Positions 1 to 8,239 are shown, numbered from the stretch's first letter. The stretch is 12,589 nucleotides of DNA from CAZAMT01 sp964486145 (GCA_964486145.1 CAZAMT010000105.1:1-12589); one strand, 5' to 3'. A program made the numbers and translations. Notes: generated from the sequence alone by a model not told the origin.

Positions 1-130
1 TTGGCTCCGGTTGTCCCTCGCCGCAGATACCCTTTACGCCTTGTCCTTGTTCTTCGCACTTCATAAGTGGACATGGATACTTATGTTGGCGAGCGTGGTT
101 CTATTCTTATGTTTTAGCTCAAACTATATT
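1..130. other. GC-richer non-coding edge with nested inverted repeats
   Basis: No convincing gene is seen here; all frames are short or start outside the window. The stretch up to about 110 is visibly richer in G and C than the AT-rich DNA beside it. It contains a 7-bp inverted repeat, CATAAGT at 62-68 and ACTTATG at 79-85, enclosed by a second one, CTCGCC at 17-22 and GGCGAG at 88-93. It lies downstream of the stop of the minus-strand hydrolase gene. It could be a dispersed repeat, the end of a mobile element or a structured RNA; the sequence does not decide. The TTG GCT... reading on the plus strand stops after 21 codons and is not called. Confidence 0.4.
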
Positions 131-1672
131 TTATTGTTTAATAAATTTCTTAATTTCGGCTGGTTCTCCGACATTCTCAACTTTTAGAAAATAAATTCCA
201 GCAGGCAGAAAAGAAATATCAAGCGATCCGTTATAATTCACTGTTTGATAAACCAACTTACCATCAACGGAAATAATTTCAATGTTGCAACCCGGCTCTG
301 CTTCAGATATAAACAAATTATTTCTTGCAGGGTTTGGAAATACTTTAAACCCTGGTTCACGTTCTAACTTCCCCACTCCAACGGTCTGACAAAAGGGATG
401 CAAGCTGCCATCTGAAAAATATACGCAAGAATGAAATTTTTCCGGATTTCTATCGATGATTGCACTTAAGGTATCAGCCTGAATAGTGCCCGGGCGTATT
501 AAACAATCGAAAGGCCAAAAATCAGGGATCATCCATAATGGATGCCACGACCAGAATGACAACCCGTTAATTTCAGGGCAATGATTAATAATATGATTTA
601 ATGAGGAATCTATCTTTGAGGCCGCATAGGCCGAGTTCACTTCCATACCATCCGGAAAACCCAGTTCCAGAAACATGACCGGTTTGTCGGGGGCTACCTG
701 TGCGATTTGATTCAGCGTATAATCTAAGTCATCTAAGTATTTTTTTGTAGGTATCAGGTAATCAAAATTGAGATTTGACCAGCCATCTGCATAATAATCG
801 ATGGTATAAAAATTAATGCTGATCCAGTCCGTATAATCATCTCCGGGGTAATAATTTGCAAAGTTAAAGCTTGACTCGTATAGTTTCTGGGTGTGTTCCG
901 GATCAATACCGGGGTATTCTTCCAATGCTTCCTGTACTCCCCTTTGAACATAAAGGCTATCAATTACCGGGTATCCACCGGTTTCGAATGTAAGGAACTT
1001 TAACCCTCTTTCAAGCACAAAAAAGTTATAGTAATAGCGTTGAGATGCCACCCATCGCTCTACGCCATCACTAATTTCGGGATCTCCCAAATCGCTGTAC
1101 AATGATGCATTGGGAAATATGGAAGGATCGAACTTATCAAGGCCCTGGGCATTAAGCAGCGCCCACTCGAAGCTCTTATCCCCATCAGAACCGAAGCCAC
1201 ACATATAGTCAGCGCCGTAACCAAGCATTTCTCTGGCAGTATTAAAAAACATGGGTTTGCCAAACTGGGCGAACTCATCGGCCAGCCTGACCAAAGCCGT
1301 GTCGTAATCGCCATTTAGCATTTTATCCACAGTAAACCCCGCTACTGCATTATCATCCGGGTTAGGATAGGTTTCTATGGCATGTGCTATGATTACTGTT
1401 CCATCCTCCCAGGCCATCTCAGCATCCAGGTAATCAAAAACGGGAAAGCCAGCAGAATTATTTAAATCCATGCCGCCCCTGTCTCCAAACCAGGCCGTAG
1501 GTCTTTTAATCGCCATTTCAAAGGTGTCCACTTGCCCGATCATCCATTCGTATTGCCCCAAATACATTCCGCCACCCGGAGGCGCGGCAATCTTTAAGGT
1601 ATCATATTGCTGGGCAAAAGAAGATTGTATGAAAATAATCGAACAAATAAATAATAGTAATTTTCTTTTCAT
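131..1672 (-). CDS. Secreted GH26-like glycoside hydrolase with T9SS sorting domain
   Basis: A 513-residue secreted enzyme. Residues 1-21 are a typical signal peptide (MKRK, hydrophobic core, SSFAQ), which is why I start at 1672 and not at the upstream in-frame ATG at 1771; those extra 33 codons are polar and run through unrelated remnant DNA. The body matches the order of clan GH-A/GH26 landmarks: an FNTAREM segment (about 143-149) where the acid/base Glu would be E148; a YYPGDDYTDWISINFY segment (about 274-289), very like the GH26 YPGDxYVDW strand; KPVMFLELGF (about 330-339) with candidate nucleophile E336; and LSFWSWH (371-377) at the last strand. Residues about 442-513 are a type A T9SS C-terminal domain (VFPNPARN, GKLVYQ, GIYFLKV), so the protein should cross the outer membrane and be released or anchored at the surface. 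GH26 members mostly cut beta-mannans, but the substrate here is unknown. No SusC/SusD or other polysaccharide genes are adjacent. The clan is fairly sure; the exact family is less so. Confidence 0.8.
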   Translation of the reverse strand: MKRKLLLFICSIIFIQSSFAQQYDTLKIAAPPGGGMYLGQYEWMIGQVDTFEMAIKRPTAWFGDRGGMDLNNSAGFPVFDYLDAEMAWEDGTVIIAHAIETYPNPDDNAVAGFTVDKMLNGDYDTALVRLADEFAQFGKPMFFNTAREMLGYGADYMCGFGSDGDKSFEWALLNAQGLDKFDPSIFPNASLYSDLGDPEISDGVERWVASQRYYYNFFVLERGLKFLTFETGGYPVIDSLYVQRGVQEALEEYPGIDPEHTQKLYESSFNFANYYPGDDYTDWISINFYTIDYYADGWSNLNFDYLIPTKKYLDDLDYTLNQIAQVAPDKPVMFLELGFPDGMEVNSAYAASKIDSSLNHIINHCPEINGLSFWSWHPLWMIPDFWPFDCLIRPGTIQADTLSAIIDRNPEKFHSCVYFSDGSLHPFCQTVGVGKLEREPGFKVFPNPARNNLFISEAEPGCNIEIISVDGKLVYQTVNYNGSLDISFLPAGIYFLKVENVGEPAEIKKFIKQ

Positions 1673-1715
1673 AATATCTGAATTTATTCGGATATTTTTT
1701 ATCATTATCGAATTC

Positions 1716-1814
1716 AAAGTCCAATAATAAATCCTTGTTTGATTCTTCTCCAAATAATCGTTTGAAACCATAGTCTGTAAAAGGATTTATATAGTTTTCT
1801 TTAAAATCAGTCAT
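1716..1814 (-). pseudogene. N-terminal remnant of Rpn/PD-(D/E)XK nuclease-transposase
   Basis: Read from the ATG at 1814, the first 33 residues (MTDFKENYINPFTDYGF, then KRLFGEESNKDLLLDF) match the N-terminus of Rpn-family recombination-promoting nucleases, which in Bacteroidota are often annotated as PD-(D/E)XK nuclease family transposases and usually run to about 300 residues. After about position 1716 the likeness stops. The frame continues as unrelated residues and ends at 1602, inside the signal-peptide region of the hydrolase gene in another frame. The catalytic core is absent, so this is a relic. It points to a past insertion followed by deletion just upstream of the hydrolase gene. It may have left its own promoter driving that gene, which is inference. 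Confidence 0.7.
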
Positions 1815-1946
1815 TTTTGGGTTTTATTCAATCTTAAAATTACATTTTTTTAAGTAACGTACAATCTTTTTCTAAAACAAATGCTAACTCATGAATGGGG
1901 CAGGTTAAATATTGACAAACAGGTGTGAAAAATCTTAAAAATAGTA

Positions 1947-1954
1947 TACTTTTG
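1947..1954 (+). promoter_or_regulatory. Candidate Bacteroidota -7 box (TACTTTTG)
   Basis: TACTTTTG fits the Bacteroidota sigma-ABfr -7 consensus TAnnTTTG exactly and lies 33 nt before the ATG at 1988. No TTG/TTTG was found at the usual -33 distance; the nearest upstream TTG, at 1912, is too far. The assignment rests on the -7 box and its position only. Confidence 0.4.
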
Positions 1955-1987
1955 ACATTATCTGACGTATAAACTACAAACTTTAAG

Positions 1988-2983
1988 ATGTTGGAGGCTT
2001 CCATGAAGAATGACAAAAAAATATACCATGTAATTTATTTGCTAACTACATTTTCCATTTTTTCTATTACTGCTGTTATTTTCAGTTTTACAGATACAGA
2101 AGAAGAAAAGCAACAACTAACTCGTAATTTTCGAAAAGATTATGCCATATTCGCTGTTGATATCCCGAAGGATTTAAGCTTTGCCGGGGAAAAAGTTCCT
2201 TTAGAGAACATGGATGTCCGTGAAAGTTTCGATCGTGAGCTGCTTGTGAATACCTACTGGCAGTCACAAACATTACTTTTCATTAAACGTGCAAATAAAT
2301 ATTTCCCGGTAATCGAAGAAATACTCAGGCAAAACAACATCCCCGATGATTTTAAATACATCACCCTTGCCGAAAGCGGATTACAAAATGTTGTTTCCCC
2401 GGCTGGTGCTGTTGGTTTTTGGCAATTACTCAGTGGTACAGCAAAGGATTACGGGCTGGAAGTAAACAACGAAGTAGATGAAAGATACCACATTGAAAAA
2501 GCGACGGAAGCAGCCTGTAAGTTTTTTAAAGAATCATACGGCAAATTTGGAACCTGGACCATGGCAGCGGCTTCTTATAATGTGGGACGTGGAGGATTAA
2601 ACAGGCAGGTAGTGCGTCAACAGGAAGCAAATTACTACAACCTTCTGTTGAACATCGAAACCGGACGCTACATGTACCGGGTGCTTGCAATTAAAACCAT
2701 TCTTGAAAACCCGAACAAATATGGTTTTTATTATGAAGATAAAGACCTCTACCAACCCATCCATTTTTATAAAGTCGAAATTGATTCGTCTATCATTGAT
2801 TTTGCAGCTTTTGCTAAAAACCATAATACCAATTACAAAATACTGAAATACCTGAATCCCTGGCTTCGGGACAAATATCTGACAAACAGTTATAAAAAAA
2901 CCTATCAAATTAAAATTCCAAAAGAAGGATCACGTCAATTTATTCCGCAAGATGAATTAACTTTGCAATCTTCTTTAAAATAA
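1988..2983 (+). CDS. Membrane-anchored lytic transglycosylase, SLT/MltD-like
   Basis: A 331-residue murein lytic transglycosylase, which cleaves the MurNAc-GlcNAc bond of peptidoglycan and forms 1,6-anhydroMurNAc. A hydrophobic segment at about 12-34 is a signal anchor or uncleaved signal, so the enzyme acts in the periplasm. The SLT domain covers about 95-235. It has the catalytic Glu E129 in ITLAESGLQ, followed by the SPAGAVGFWQL motif (137-147), the AASYNVGRGG motif (194-203) and the usual late Tyr region (YMYRVLAI). Residues 258-312 (HFYKVEI to YQIKIP) resemble the degenerate LysM-like tail of MltD-type proteins but lack a clear LysM signature. The ATG at 2003 (MKNDKK) is a real alternative start: it has GGAGG five bases upstream and would give a cleaner N-terminus. 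uvrA begins 37 nt downstream on the same strand and may be cotranscribed. The enzyme class is sure; the subfamily is not. Confidence 0.9.
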   Translation: MLEASMKNDKKIYHVIYLLTTFSIFSITAVIFSFTDTEEEKQQLTRNFRKDYAIFAVDIPKDLSFAGEKVPLENMDVRESFDRELLVNTYWQSQTLLFIKRANKYFPVIEEILRQNNIPDDFKYITLAESGLQNVVSPAGAVGFWQLLSGTAKDYGLEVNNEVDERYHIEKATEAACKFFKESYGKFGTWTMAAASYNVGRGGLNRQVVRQQEANYYNLLLNIETGRYMYRVLAIKTILENPNKYGFYYEDKDLYQPIHFYKVEIDSSIIDFAAFAKNHNTNYKILKYLNPWLRDKYLTNSYKKTYQIKIPKEGSRQFIPQDELTLQSSLK

Positions 2984-3020
2984 GAAGTATTTACTTGGTT
3001 AATTTGATTTTAACAATTCT

Positions 3021-5864
3021 ATGCAGGATGAAAATAACACCTTAAACAAGGAGGTGATAGAGGTATTGGGGGCCAGGGTCCATAACTTAAGGAACATTGA
3101 CGTTATCATTCCGAGAAATAAACTTACCGTTATTACGGGCCTCAGCGGAAGTGGAAAATCATCGCTCGCTTTTGATACCATTTATGCCGAAGGCCAGAGA
3201 CGCTATATTGAAACTTTGTCGGCTTATGCTCGTCAGTTTCTGGGAAACATGGAACGTCCGGATGTTGATAAAATTACCGGTTTAAGTCCGGTTATTTCGA
3301 TAGAGCAAAAAACAACCAATAAAAATCCGCGTTCAACCGTTGGTACCACTACAGAAATTTATGATTTTTTAAGGCTTTTATTTGCCAGGGCAGGAATTGC
3401 CCATTCGCATGTTACAGGTGAACCCATGGTTAAATACACCACAGACCAAATTATCCGGTTGATAAAAGATAAATTCGATCAAAAACTTGTATATATTTTG
3501 GCTCCTGTGGTTAAAAACCGGAAAGGCCATTACCGCGAATTGTTTGACCAGGTGCGCAAGAAAGGATTTTTGTATGTAAGGATTGATGGTGAAATAACTG
3601 AGGTAAAATACGGGTTGCGCGTGGATAGATATAAAAACCATAACATTGAAATTGTGGTTGATAAATTAAAGGTAGGTGATGGTGACCGTAAACGTTTGAA
3701 AGAGAGTGTAGAAACAGCTATGAAGCACGGCAAAGAAATCCTCATGATTTTGGAAAAAGACACGGACGATGCCAAATATTACAGCCGGCAGTTGATGTGT
3801 CCCACCTCCGGAATTTCATACAACGAGCCTGCACCACATAATTTTTCGTTCAACTCACCCCAGGGAGCTTGTTCAAAATGCAACGGACTTGGAGAGGTAA
3901 ACGAAGTTGACATTGAAAAAATAATCCCAAACCCGGAAGTAAGTATACGAAAAGGAGGTATTTCACCACTGGGAAAATATCGTAACAGCTTAATTTTCTG
4001 GCAAATTGAATCGATTGCAAATAAGTATAAGTTTACGTTAAACACACGCATAAAAGATATACCTGAACGAGCATTAAATATTATCCTTTATGGTTCTGAG
4101 GAAACTTTCCCGTTGCAAAACACACCACTCGGAAGTTCAGCAAATTACTTTTTGAGTTTTGAAGGCATCATCAATTATGTAGCAAACCAACACGAACACG
4201 AAGATAACCCCAAAAAAAACGGAAGTAGCACGGCACAGTACATCAAGCGTGTAACATGCCCTGAATGTAAAGGATTCAGGCTAAACAAAGCAGCACTTCA
4301 TTTTTTAATTGCAGATAAAAACATCGGGCAACTCGCAGCTATGGATCTGATTGAACTGGCTGACTGGTTGAATACTCTTGACAGTAAATTATCGGATAAG
4401 CAGCGTAAAATTGCAACTGAAATCTTAAAAGAAATAAAAACCCGTGTTCACTTTTTATTGGAAGTTGGCCTGGAATACCTTGCCCTCAACCGCAGTTCAC
4501 GAAGTCTTTCGGGAGGCGAAAGTCAACGAATACGACTGGCTACGCAAATAGGCTCTCAACTTGTCAATGTACTTTATATCCTTGACGAACCAAGTATTGG
4601 TCTTCATCAGAGGGATAACAGACGTTTGATAACGGCGTTAAAAGAGCTTCGGGACAAGAGCAATTCCATTATTGTTGTTGAGCATGACAAGGAAATGATG
4701 CTTTCGGCAGACCATATCATTGATATGGGACCGTGTGCAGGACGGCATGGCGGAAATGTTGTAGCTTCGGGTACTCCGGAGATGATCAGAAAATCAGACA
4801 CACTAACATCACGATACCTCAATGATGTAAAAAAAATAATGATTCCCAAATCCCGCAGGCCCGGATCCGGAAAAGTACTCAAACTAATAGGTGCTTCCGG
4901 TAATAATTTAAGAAAAGTAAATGTATCATTTCCCCTTGGATGTTTCATTTGTATTACAGGGGTCTCGGGCAGTGGCAAGTCATCACTCATCAATGAAACA
5001 TTGTATCCGATTTTAAGCAGGCATTTTTACCGTTCCAATAAGGAACCTCTTCCATTCAGCGATTTGAAAGGTATTGAGAATCTGGACAAGGTGATCGAGG
5101 TTAACCAGTCACCGCTAGGACGGACTCCCAGGTCAAATCCGGCAACTTATACAGGAGTTTTCTCTGACATTCGAAAATTATTTGAACAGACACCGGAATC
5201 AAAAATCCGGGGTTACAAAGCCGGTCGATTTTCTTTCAATGTTAAAGGAGGTCGCTGTGAAACCTGCAAAGGCGCAGGTGTGCAAACCATTGAAATGAAT
5301 TTTCTTCCGGATGTTTATGTTCGTTGCAAGGATTGCAACGGAAAACGTTACAACCGTGAAACACTTGAGATAAAATACAAAGGGCGGAACATCAGTGAAG
5401 TGCTGGACATGACTATCAACCAGGCAGTTGATTTCTTTAAAAACATCCCTTCCATTTACAACAAACTACTTACCATTCAACAGGTCGGACTTGGATATGT
5501 CAATCTTGGACAGGCTTCAACCACCCTGTCAGGAGGAGAATCACAACGAGTAAAACTGGCTGCTGAACTTTCAAAAAAAGATACCGGTAAAACCATGTAT
5601 ATACTGGATGAACCAACTACCGGACTGCATTTTGAAGATATCCGGGTACTATTGGATGTTCTAAATCGTTTGGTAGATAAAGGAAACACGATACTGGTTA
5701 TTGAACATAACATGGATGTCATCAAAATGGCAGATTATATCATTGACATTGGACCTGAAGGTGGAATCAAAGGCGGTAAAATCGTTACAACAGGCAAACC
5801 CGAAGATATAATCAAACGTAATAACAGCCATACAGCATTCCATTTAAAAAAAGAGTTAACATGA
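3021..5864 (+). CDS. uvrA: UvrABC excinuclease subunit A
   Basis: The damage-recognition ATPase of nucleotide excision repair: it dimerises, loads UvrB onto lesions and leaves. Its 947 residues match the usual length (about 940). It shows the UvrA pattern of two ABC ATPase halves with zinc modules. The first half has Walker A GLSGSGKSS (40-48), signature LSGGE (496-500) and Walker B YILDEP (519-524). The second half has Walker A GVSGSGKSS (647-655), LSGGE (836-840) and ILDEP (861-865). Cys pairs occur at C413/C416 (CPEC), C746/C749 (CETC) and C769/C772 (CKDC). In the first zinc module only three of the four expected Cys are present: the motif reads CPTS at 260-263, then CSKC at 284-287. I believe this is usual in Bacteroidota and not damage. 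The stop TGA overlaps the ATG of the next gene, so the two are probably translated together. E. coli uvrA is SOS-regulated, but I see no LexA-type box in the short 37-nt leader. Confidence 0.98.
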   Translation: MQDENNTLNKEVIEVLGARVHNLRNIDVIIPRNKLTVITGLSGSGKSSLAFDTIYAEGQRRYIETLSAYARQFLGNMERPDVDKITGLSPVISIEQKTTNKNPRSTVGTTTEIYDFLRLLFARAGIAHSHVTGEPMVKYTTDQIIRLIKDKFDQKLVYILAPVVKNRKGHYRELFDQVRKKGFLYVRIDGEITEVKYGLRVDRYKNHNIEIVVDKLKVGDGDRKRLKESVETAMKHGKEILMILEKDTDDAKYYSRQLMCPTSGISYNEPAPHNFSFNSPQGACSKCNGLGEVNEVDIEKIIPNPEVSIRKGGISPLGKYRNSLIFWQIESIANKYKFTLNTRIKDIPERALNIILYGSEETFPLQNTPLGSSANYFLSFEGIINYVANQHEHEDNPKKNGSSTAQYIKRVTCPECKGFRLNKAALHFLIADKNIGQLAAMDLIELADWLNTLDSKLSDKQRKIATEILKEIKTRVHFLLEVGLEYLALNRSSRSLSGGESQRIRLATQIGSQLVNVLYILDEPSIGLHQRDNRRLITALKELRDKSNSIIVVEHDKEMMLSADHIIDMGPCAGRHGGNVVASGTPEMIRKSDTLTSRYLNDVKKIMIPKSRRPGSGKVLKLIGASGNNLRKVNVSFPLGCFICITGVSGSGKSSLINETLYPILSRHFYRSNKEPLPFSDLKGIENLDKVIEVNQSPLGRTPRSNPATYTGVFSDIRKLFEQTPESKIRGYKAGRFSFNVKGGRCETCKGAGVQTIEMNFLPDVYVRCKDCNGKRYNRETLEIKYKGRNISEVLDMTINQAVDFFKNIPSIYNKLLTIQQVGLGYVNLGQASTTLSGGESQRVKLAAELSKKDTGKTMYILDEPTTGLHFEDIRVLLDVLNRLVDKGNTILVIEHNMDVIKMADYIIDIGPEGGIKGGKIVTTGKPEDIIKRNNSHTAFHLKKELT

Positions 5865-6577
5865 TGAAGAAAGAGAACGAAAAACTGATATTAAATGCCT
5901 TTCAGCAAAAAAACTGGCACGAAACAGTAACAGCAGATAGCTGGAAAATCTTCAAAATAATGTCGGAATTTGTTGAAGCATTTGAAAAACTTCAACGCAT
6001 AGGGCCGTGCGTCTCCATATTTGGATCGGCACGTACCAGACCTGAAAATAAATATTACAAGTTGGCCGAAAACATTGCCTTTAAACTTACACAATTTGGC
6101 TATGGAATCATTACTGGTGGTGGGCCTGGTATAATGGAAGCAGCTAACAAAGGAGCTAAAAAAGGTGGTGGCCCCTCTGTTGGCCTGAACATAGACCTGC
6201 CTTATGAGCAAAAACCCAATGAATTCATTGATACCGATAAACTTATCAACTTTGACCATTTCTTTGTACGAAAAGTCATGTTCATGAAATATGCCCAGGG
6301 ATTCATAGTGCTTCCCGGAGGTTTTGGTACTTTTGATGAACTCTTTGAAGCAATGACCTTAATCCAGACAGAAAAGATCGGTCGTTTTCCCATCATTCTG
6401 GTTGGTAAAAACTACTGGCAGGGTCTTATTGATTGGATCAACACAGTAATGTTGGAAGAAGAAAGCAACATAAACCCGGAAGACATTGATTTATTCAAAG
6501 TTGTTGATGAAGCAGATGATGCTGTTGAAATCATTAATAATTTTTACTCAAAATACCTTCTCAGTCCAAACTTTTAG
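5861..6577 (+). CDS. LOG family (TIGR00730) nucleotide phosphoribohydrolase
   Basis: A 238-residue Rossmann-fold protein of the LOG/TIGR00730 family, whose studied members hydrolyse the N-glycosidic bond of nucleoside 5'-monophosphates (plant LOG on cytokinin ribotides, E. coli PpnN on purine nucleotides). The family signatures are intact: GGGPGIMEAANKG (86-98) and PGGFGTFDE (152-160), the PGGxGTxxE motif that carries the catalytic Glu and binds phosphate. A charged N-terminal extension of about 45 residues precedes the core. The ATG overlaps the uvrA stop (ATGA), which implies translational coupling; a second ATG three bases on is equally usable. Pairing with uvrA suggests a role in handling nucleotides released during repair, or just a shared transcript; this is inference. 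The substrate cannot be told from sequence, and nothing here shows cytokinin production. Confidence 0.9.
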   Translation: MMKKENEKLILNAFQQKNWHETVTADSWKIFKIMSEFVEAFEKLQRIGPCVSIFGSARTRPENKYYKLAENIAFKLTQFGYGIITGGGPGIMEAANKGAKKGGGPSVGLNIDLPYEQKPNEFIDTDKLINFDHFFVRKVMFMKYAQGFIVLPGGFGTFDELFEAMTLIQTEKIGRFPIILVGKNYWQGLIDWINTVMLEEESNINPEDIDLFKVVDEADDAVEIINNFYSKYLLSPNF

Positions 6578-6852
6578 GCATCGCATTTGTTGATTCTAAA
6601 GCTTTTGGCCTGTTTCTTTGCTTTTTGGATACGATGAAATGATTCAAAATGACGAAAAATCAATAAAATTTGATAAAATCACTCATTTTTGGTTTATAAC
6701 ACAGGTTTTTAACCAAACCATTTGAAACTTTTCCCGTATTCATCTACAAATCAGTAGTTTAAAATTTAGCTGATTTTAGGGCAATGTTACCAGGATTTTA
6801 TTAATATTGCATTAGACCTTGTTATAACTATTAATTAATTTGTAACCCATTC
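6578..6852. other. Intergenic gap with one weak hairpin
   Basis: This AT-rich gap of 275 bp ends the uvrA-LOG transcript and precedes the SPOR-domain gene. An inverted repeat, TTTGGTT at 6688-6694 and AACCAAA at 6711-6717, could form a 7-bp stem with a 16-nt loop, but no clean T-run follows it, so I do not call it a terminator. No exact TAnnTTTG box was found; the closest, TTAATTTG at 6835-6842, lies too near the start codon. Confidence 0.4.
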
Positions 6853-8229
6853 ATGTATAGACTTTTCGGAACATTCGTCATCTTATTTACCGCCATCATA
6901 TCCATTGGTTTTTTGATTCCAGAGGATGTCGGAATGACGATTTTTGTCCCAGATGAAGTTGAGGCAGGTCAGGAATTCAGAGTGCAGATCACAATAGACA
7001 AAGGCCAGTTATCCGGATTTGCCAGATTTCAACAAGAGTTGCCAGCGGGTCTTGAGGCTTTCCAGATAAATTCGGGAAATGCAGCAGATTTCACCTTCGA
7101 AGATAATCGCATCCGGATCATTTGGTTGCGCCTTCCTGAAGAAGATAAACTCACATTTTATTACAAAGTAAAAGTAAATGAACGGCTCAAAGGCTTTTTT
7201 AATTTATCCGGAACATTTTCATACATCGAAGAAAATGAGCGAAAATCAGTTCAGTTGCAGCCCGAACTTGTGGCCATCAATCCCTCTTCTACGGTAAATC
7301 CTCAATTCATTGTTGATATCAATGATTTCGGTAAAATGTACATGCCAAATGTTAGTAATCAACCGGTACGATCGGTTGTTTGCATCAGGGAAACACCAGA
7401 AATTGTGGATCCGCAGGAGATTGATGTAAACCTGCTTGTTAACAAAAGTGATTTAAAACAATTTGCCAAAATCGAAGATTATATTCCGGCAGGATATACC
7501 GCTGTAAAGGGTGAAACACAAGATGGGATTTTTACATATAATAACGGCATCGCCAAGTTTATTTGGCGAAACCTGCCAGCAAAGGAACATTTCATTGTCT
7601 CCTACAAACTTATCCCGCTTGAAGGCCAGAATCAGGAACCTTTAAACCAAATGGCCGGTCAGTTTTCGTATTTCAGGGACAACCAAACCGTGGTTGTTGA
7701 TATTGTTGAGCATGATGCCGACTTGTTAACCCTGTCTGAACCCGAAATCAATGAACTGATTGCTGTGGTTCAACAGGAATTATATGCTTCAGGAACAGGG
7801 GATGTAGCCATCAAGGGGAGCCCGGATACAGAGGAAACATCCGAGCCCACCATTACCCAAATTCGAGAAAAACCAACAACGGATTTAAAACATCCCGAAA
7901 TGAATATGCCCGCCAACCGGGACGATTTATTGTCGCCAGAAACAGGCATTTACTACAGGATACAGGTTGCAGCCGGACATAAACCTGTAAACATTGACAG
8001 GTATTTTCGGAAATTCAATCTTGATAAAGAAGTTAAAAAGGAACAACACGAAGGATGGTATAAATATTCTGTTGGTTCTTTTAATATATACAGGGATGCC
8101 CGTGATTACCGGGTTCACATCTGGAATACCACAAACATCGATGATGCTTTTGTGGCTGCATATAATGACGGAATTAGAATAACGGTTCAGGAGGCCCTGA
8201 TGATTGCCAATCACGAATGGTATAAATAA
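6853..8229 (+). CDS. SPOR-domain envelope protein with duplicated Ig-like domain
   Basis: A 458-residue envelope protein of no family I can name. Residues about 5-22 are hydrophobic, a signal peptide or anchor. Two tandem copies of one beta-rich domain follow, at about 28-138 and 180-285. They share a clear pattern: FARFQQELPAGLEA against FAKIEDYIPAGYTA, IRIIWLRLPEEDKLTFYYKV against AKFIWRNLPAKEHFIVSYKL, and SGTFSYIEEN against AGQFSYFRDN. They resemble DUF11/cohesin-like Ig folds. A low-complexity linker (about 290-365, rich in E, P and T) leads to a C-terminal SPOR-like domain (about 366-445: YYRIQVAAGHKPVN, then GWYKYSVGSF, RDARDYRVHI, DAFVAAYNDG). SPOR domains bind denuded glycan strands of peptidoglycan. 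The barrel gene starts 10 nt after this stop, so the pair is almost surely one operon. I infer a periplasmic link between cell wall and barrel partner; no function is proven. Confidence 0.85.
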   Translation: MYRLFGTFVILFTAIISIGFLIPEDVGMTIFVPDEVEAGQEFRVQITIDKGQLSGFARFQQELPAGLEAFQINSGNAADFTFEDNRIRIIWLRLPEEDKLTFYYKVKVNERLKGFFNLSGTFSYIEENERKSVQLQPELVAINPSSTVNPQFIVDINDFGKMYMPNVSNQPVRSVVCIRETPEIVDPQEIDVNLLVNKSDLKQFAKIEDYIPAGYTAVKGETQDGIFTYNNGIAKFIWRNLPAKEHFIVSYKLIPLEGQNQEPLNQMAGQFSYFRDNQTVVVDIVEHDADLLTLSEPEINELIAVVQQELYASGTGDVAIKGSPDTEETSEPTITQIREKPTTDLKHPEMNMPANRDDLLSPETGIYYRIQVAAGHKPVNIDRYFRKFNLDKEVKKEQHEGWYKYSVGSFNIYRDARDYRVHIWNTTNIDDAFVAAYNDGIRITVQEALMIANHEWYK

Positions 8230-8239
8230 CCGGCAAAGA

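Larger units (their letters stand above)
1673..1987. other. Divergent intergenic region
   Basis: This 315-bp gap separates the minus-strand hydrolase from the plus-strand transglycosylase. Its left third holds the Rpn remnant. The rest (1815-1987) is AT-rich, with only a candidate -7 box for the rightward gene near 1947. I found no exact minus-strand TAnnTTTG box for the hydrolase, so its promoter is not located. Confidence 0.5.

Noticed and set aside
1..120. Integron attC site at the left edge
   Set aside because: The GTTGGCG and CGCCAAC cores do not fit GTTRRRY/RYYYAAC, and no integrase or cassette array is in view.
1673..1771. Extending the hydrolase to the upstream in-frame ATG at 1771
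   Set aside because: It would place 33 polar residues before a clear signal peptide and use DNA from the Rpn remnant.
6688..6717. Hairpin after the LOG gene as a rho-independent terminator
   Set aside because: The stem is AT-rich with a 16-nt loop and no T-run follows on the plus strand.
6835..6842. TTAATTTG as promoter of the SPOR-domain gene
   Set aside because: It is one base short of TAnnTTTG spacing and only 10 nt from the start codon.
8204..8239. Upstream in-frame ATG for the barrel gene
   Set aside because: It would put 12 polar residues ahead of a clean signal peptide and overlap the preceding gene; the ATG at 8240 fits better.
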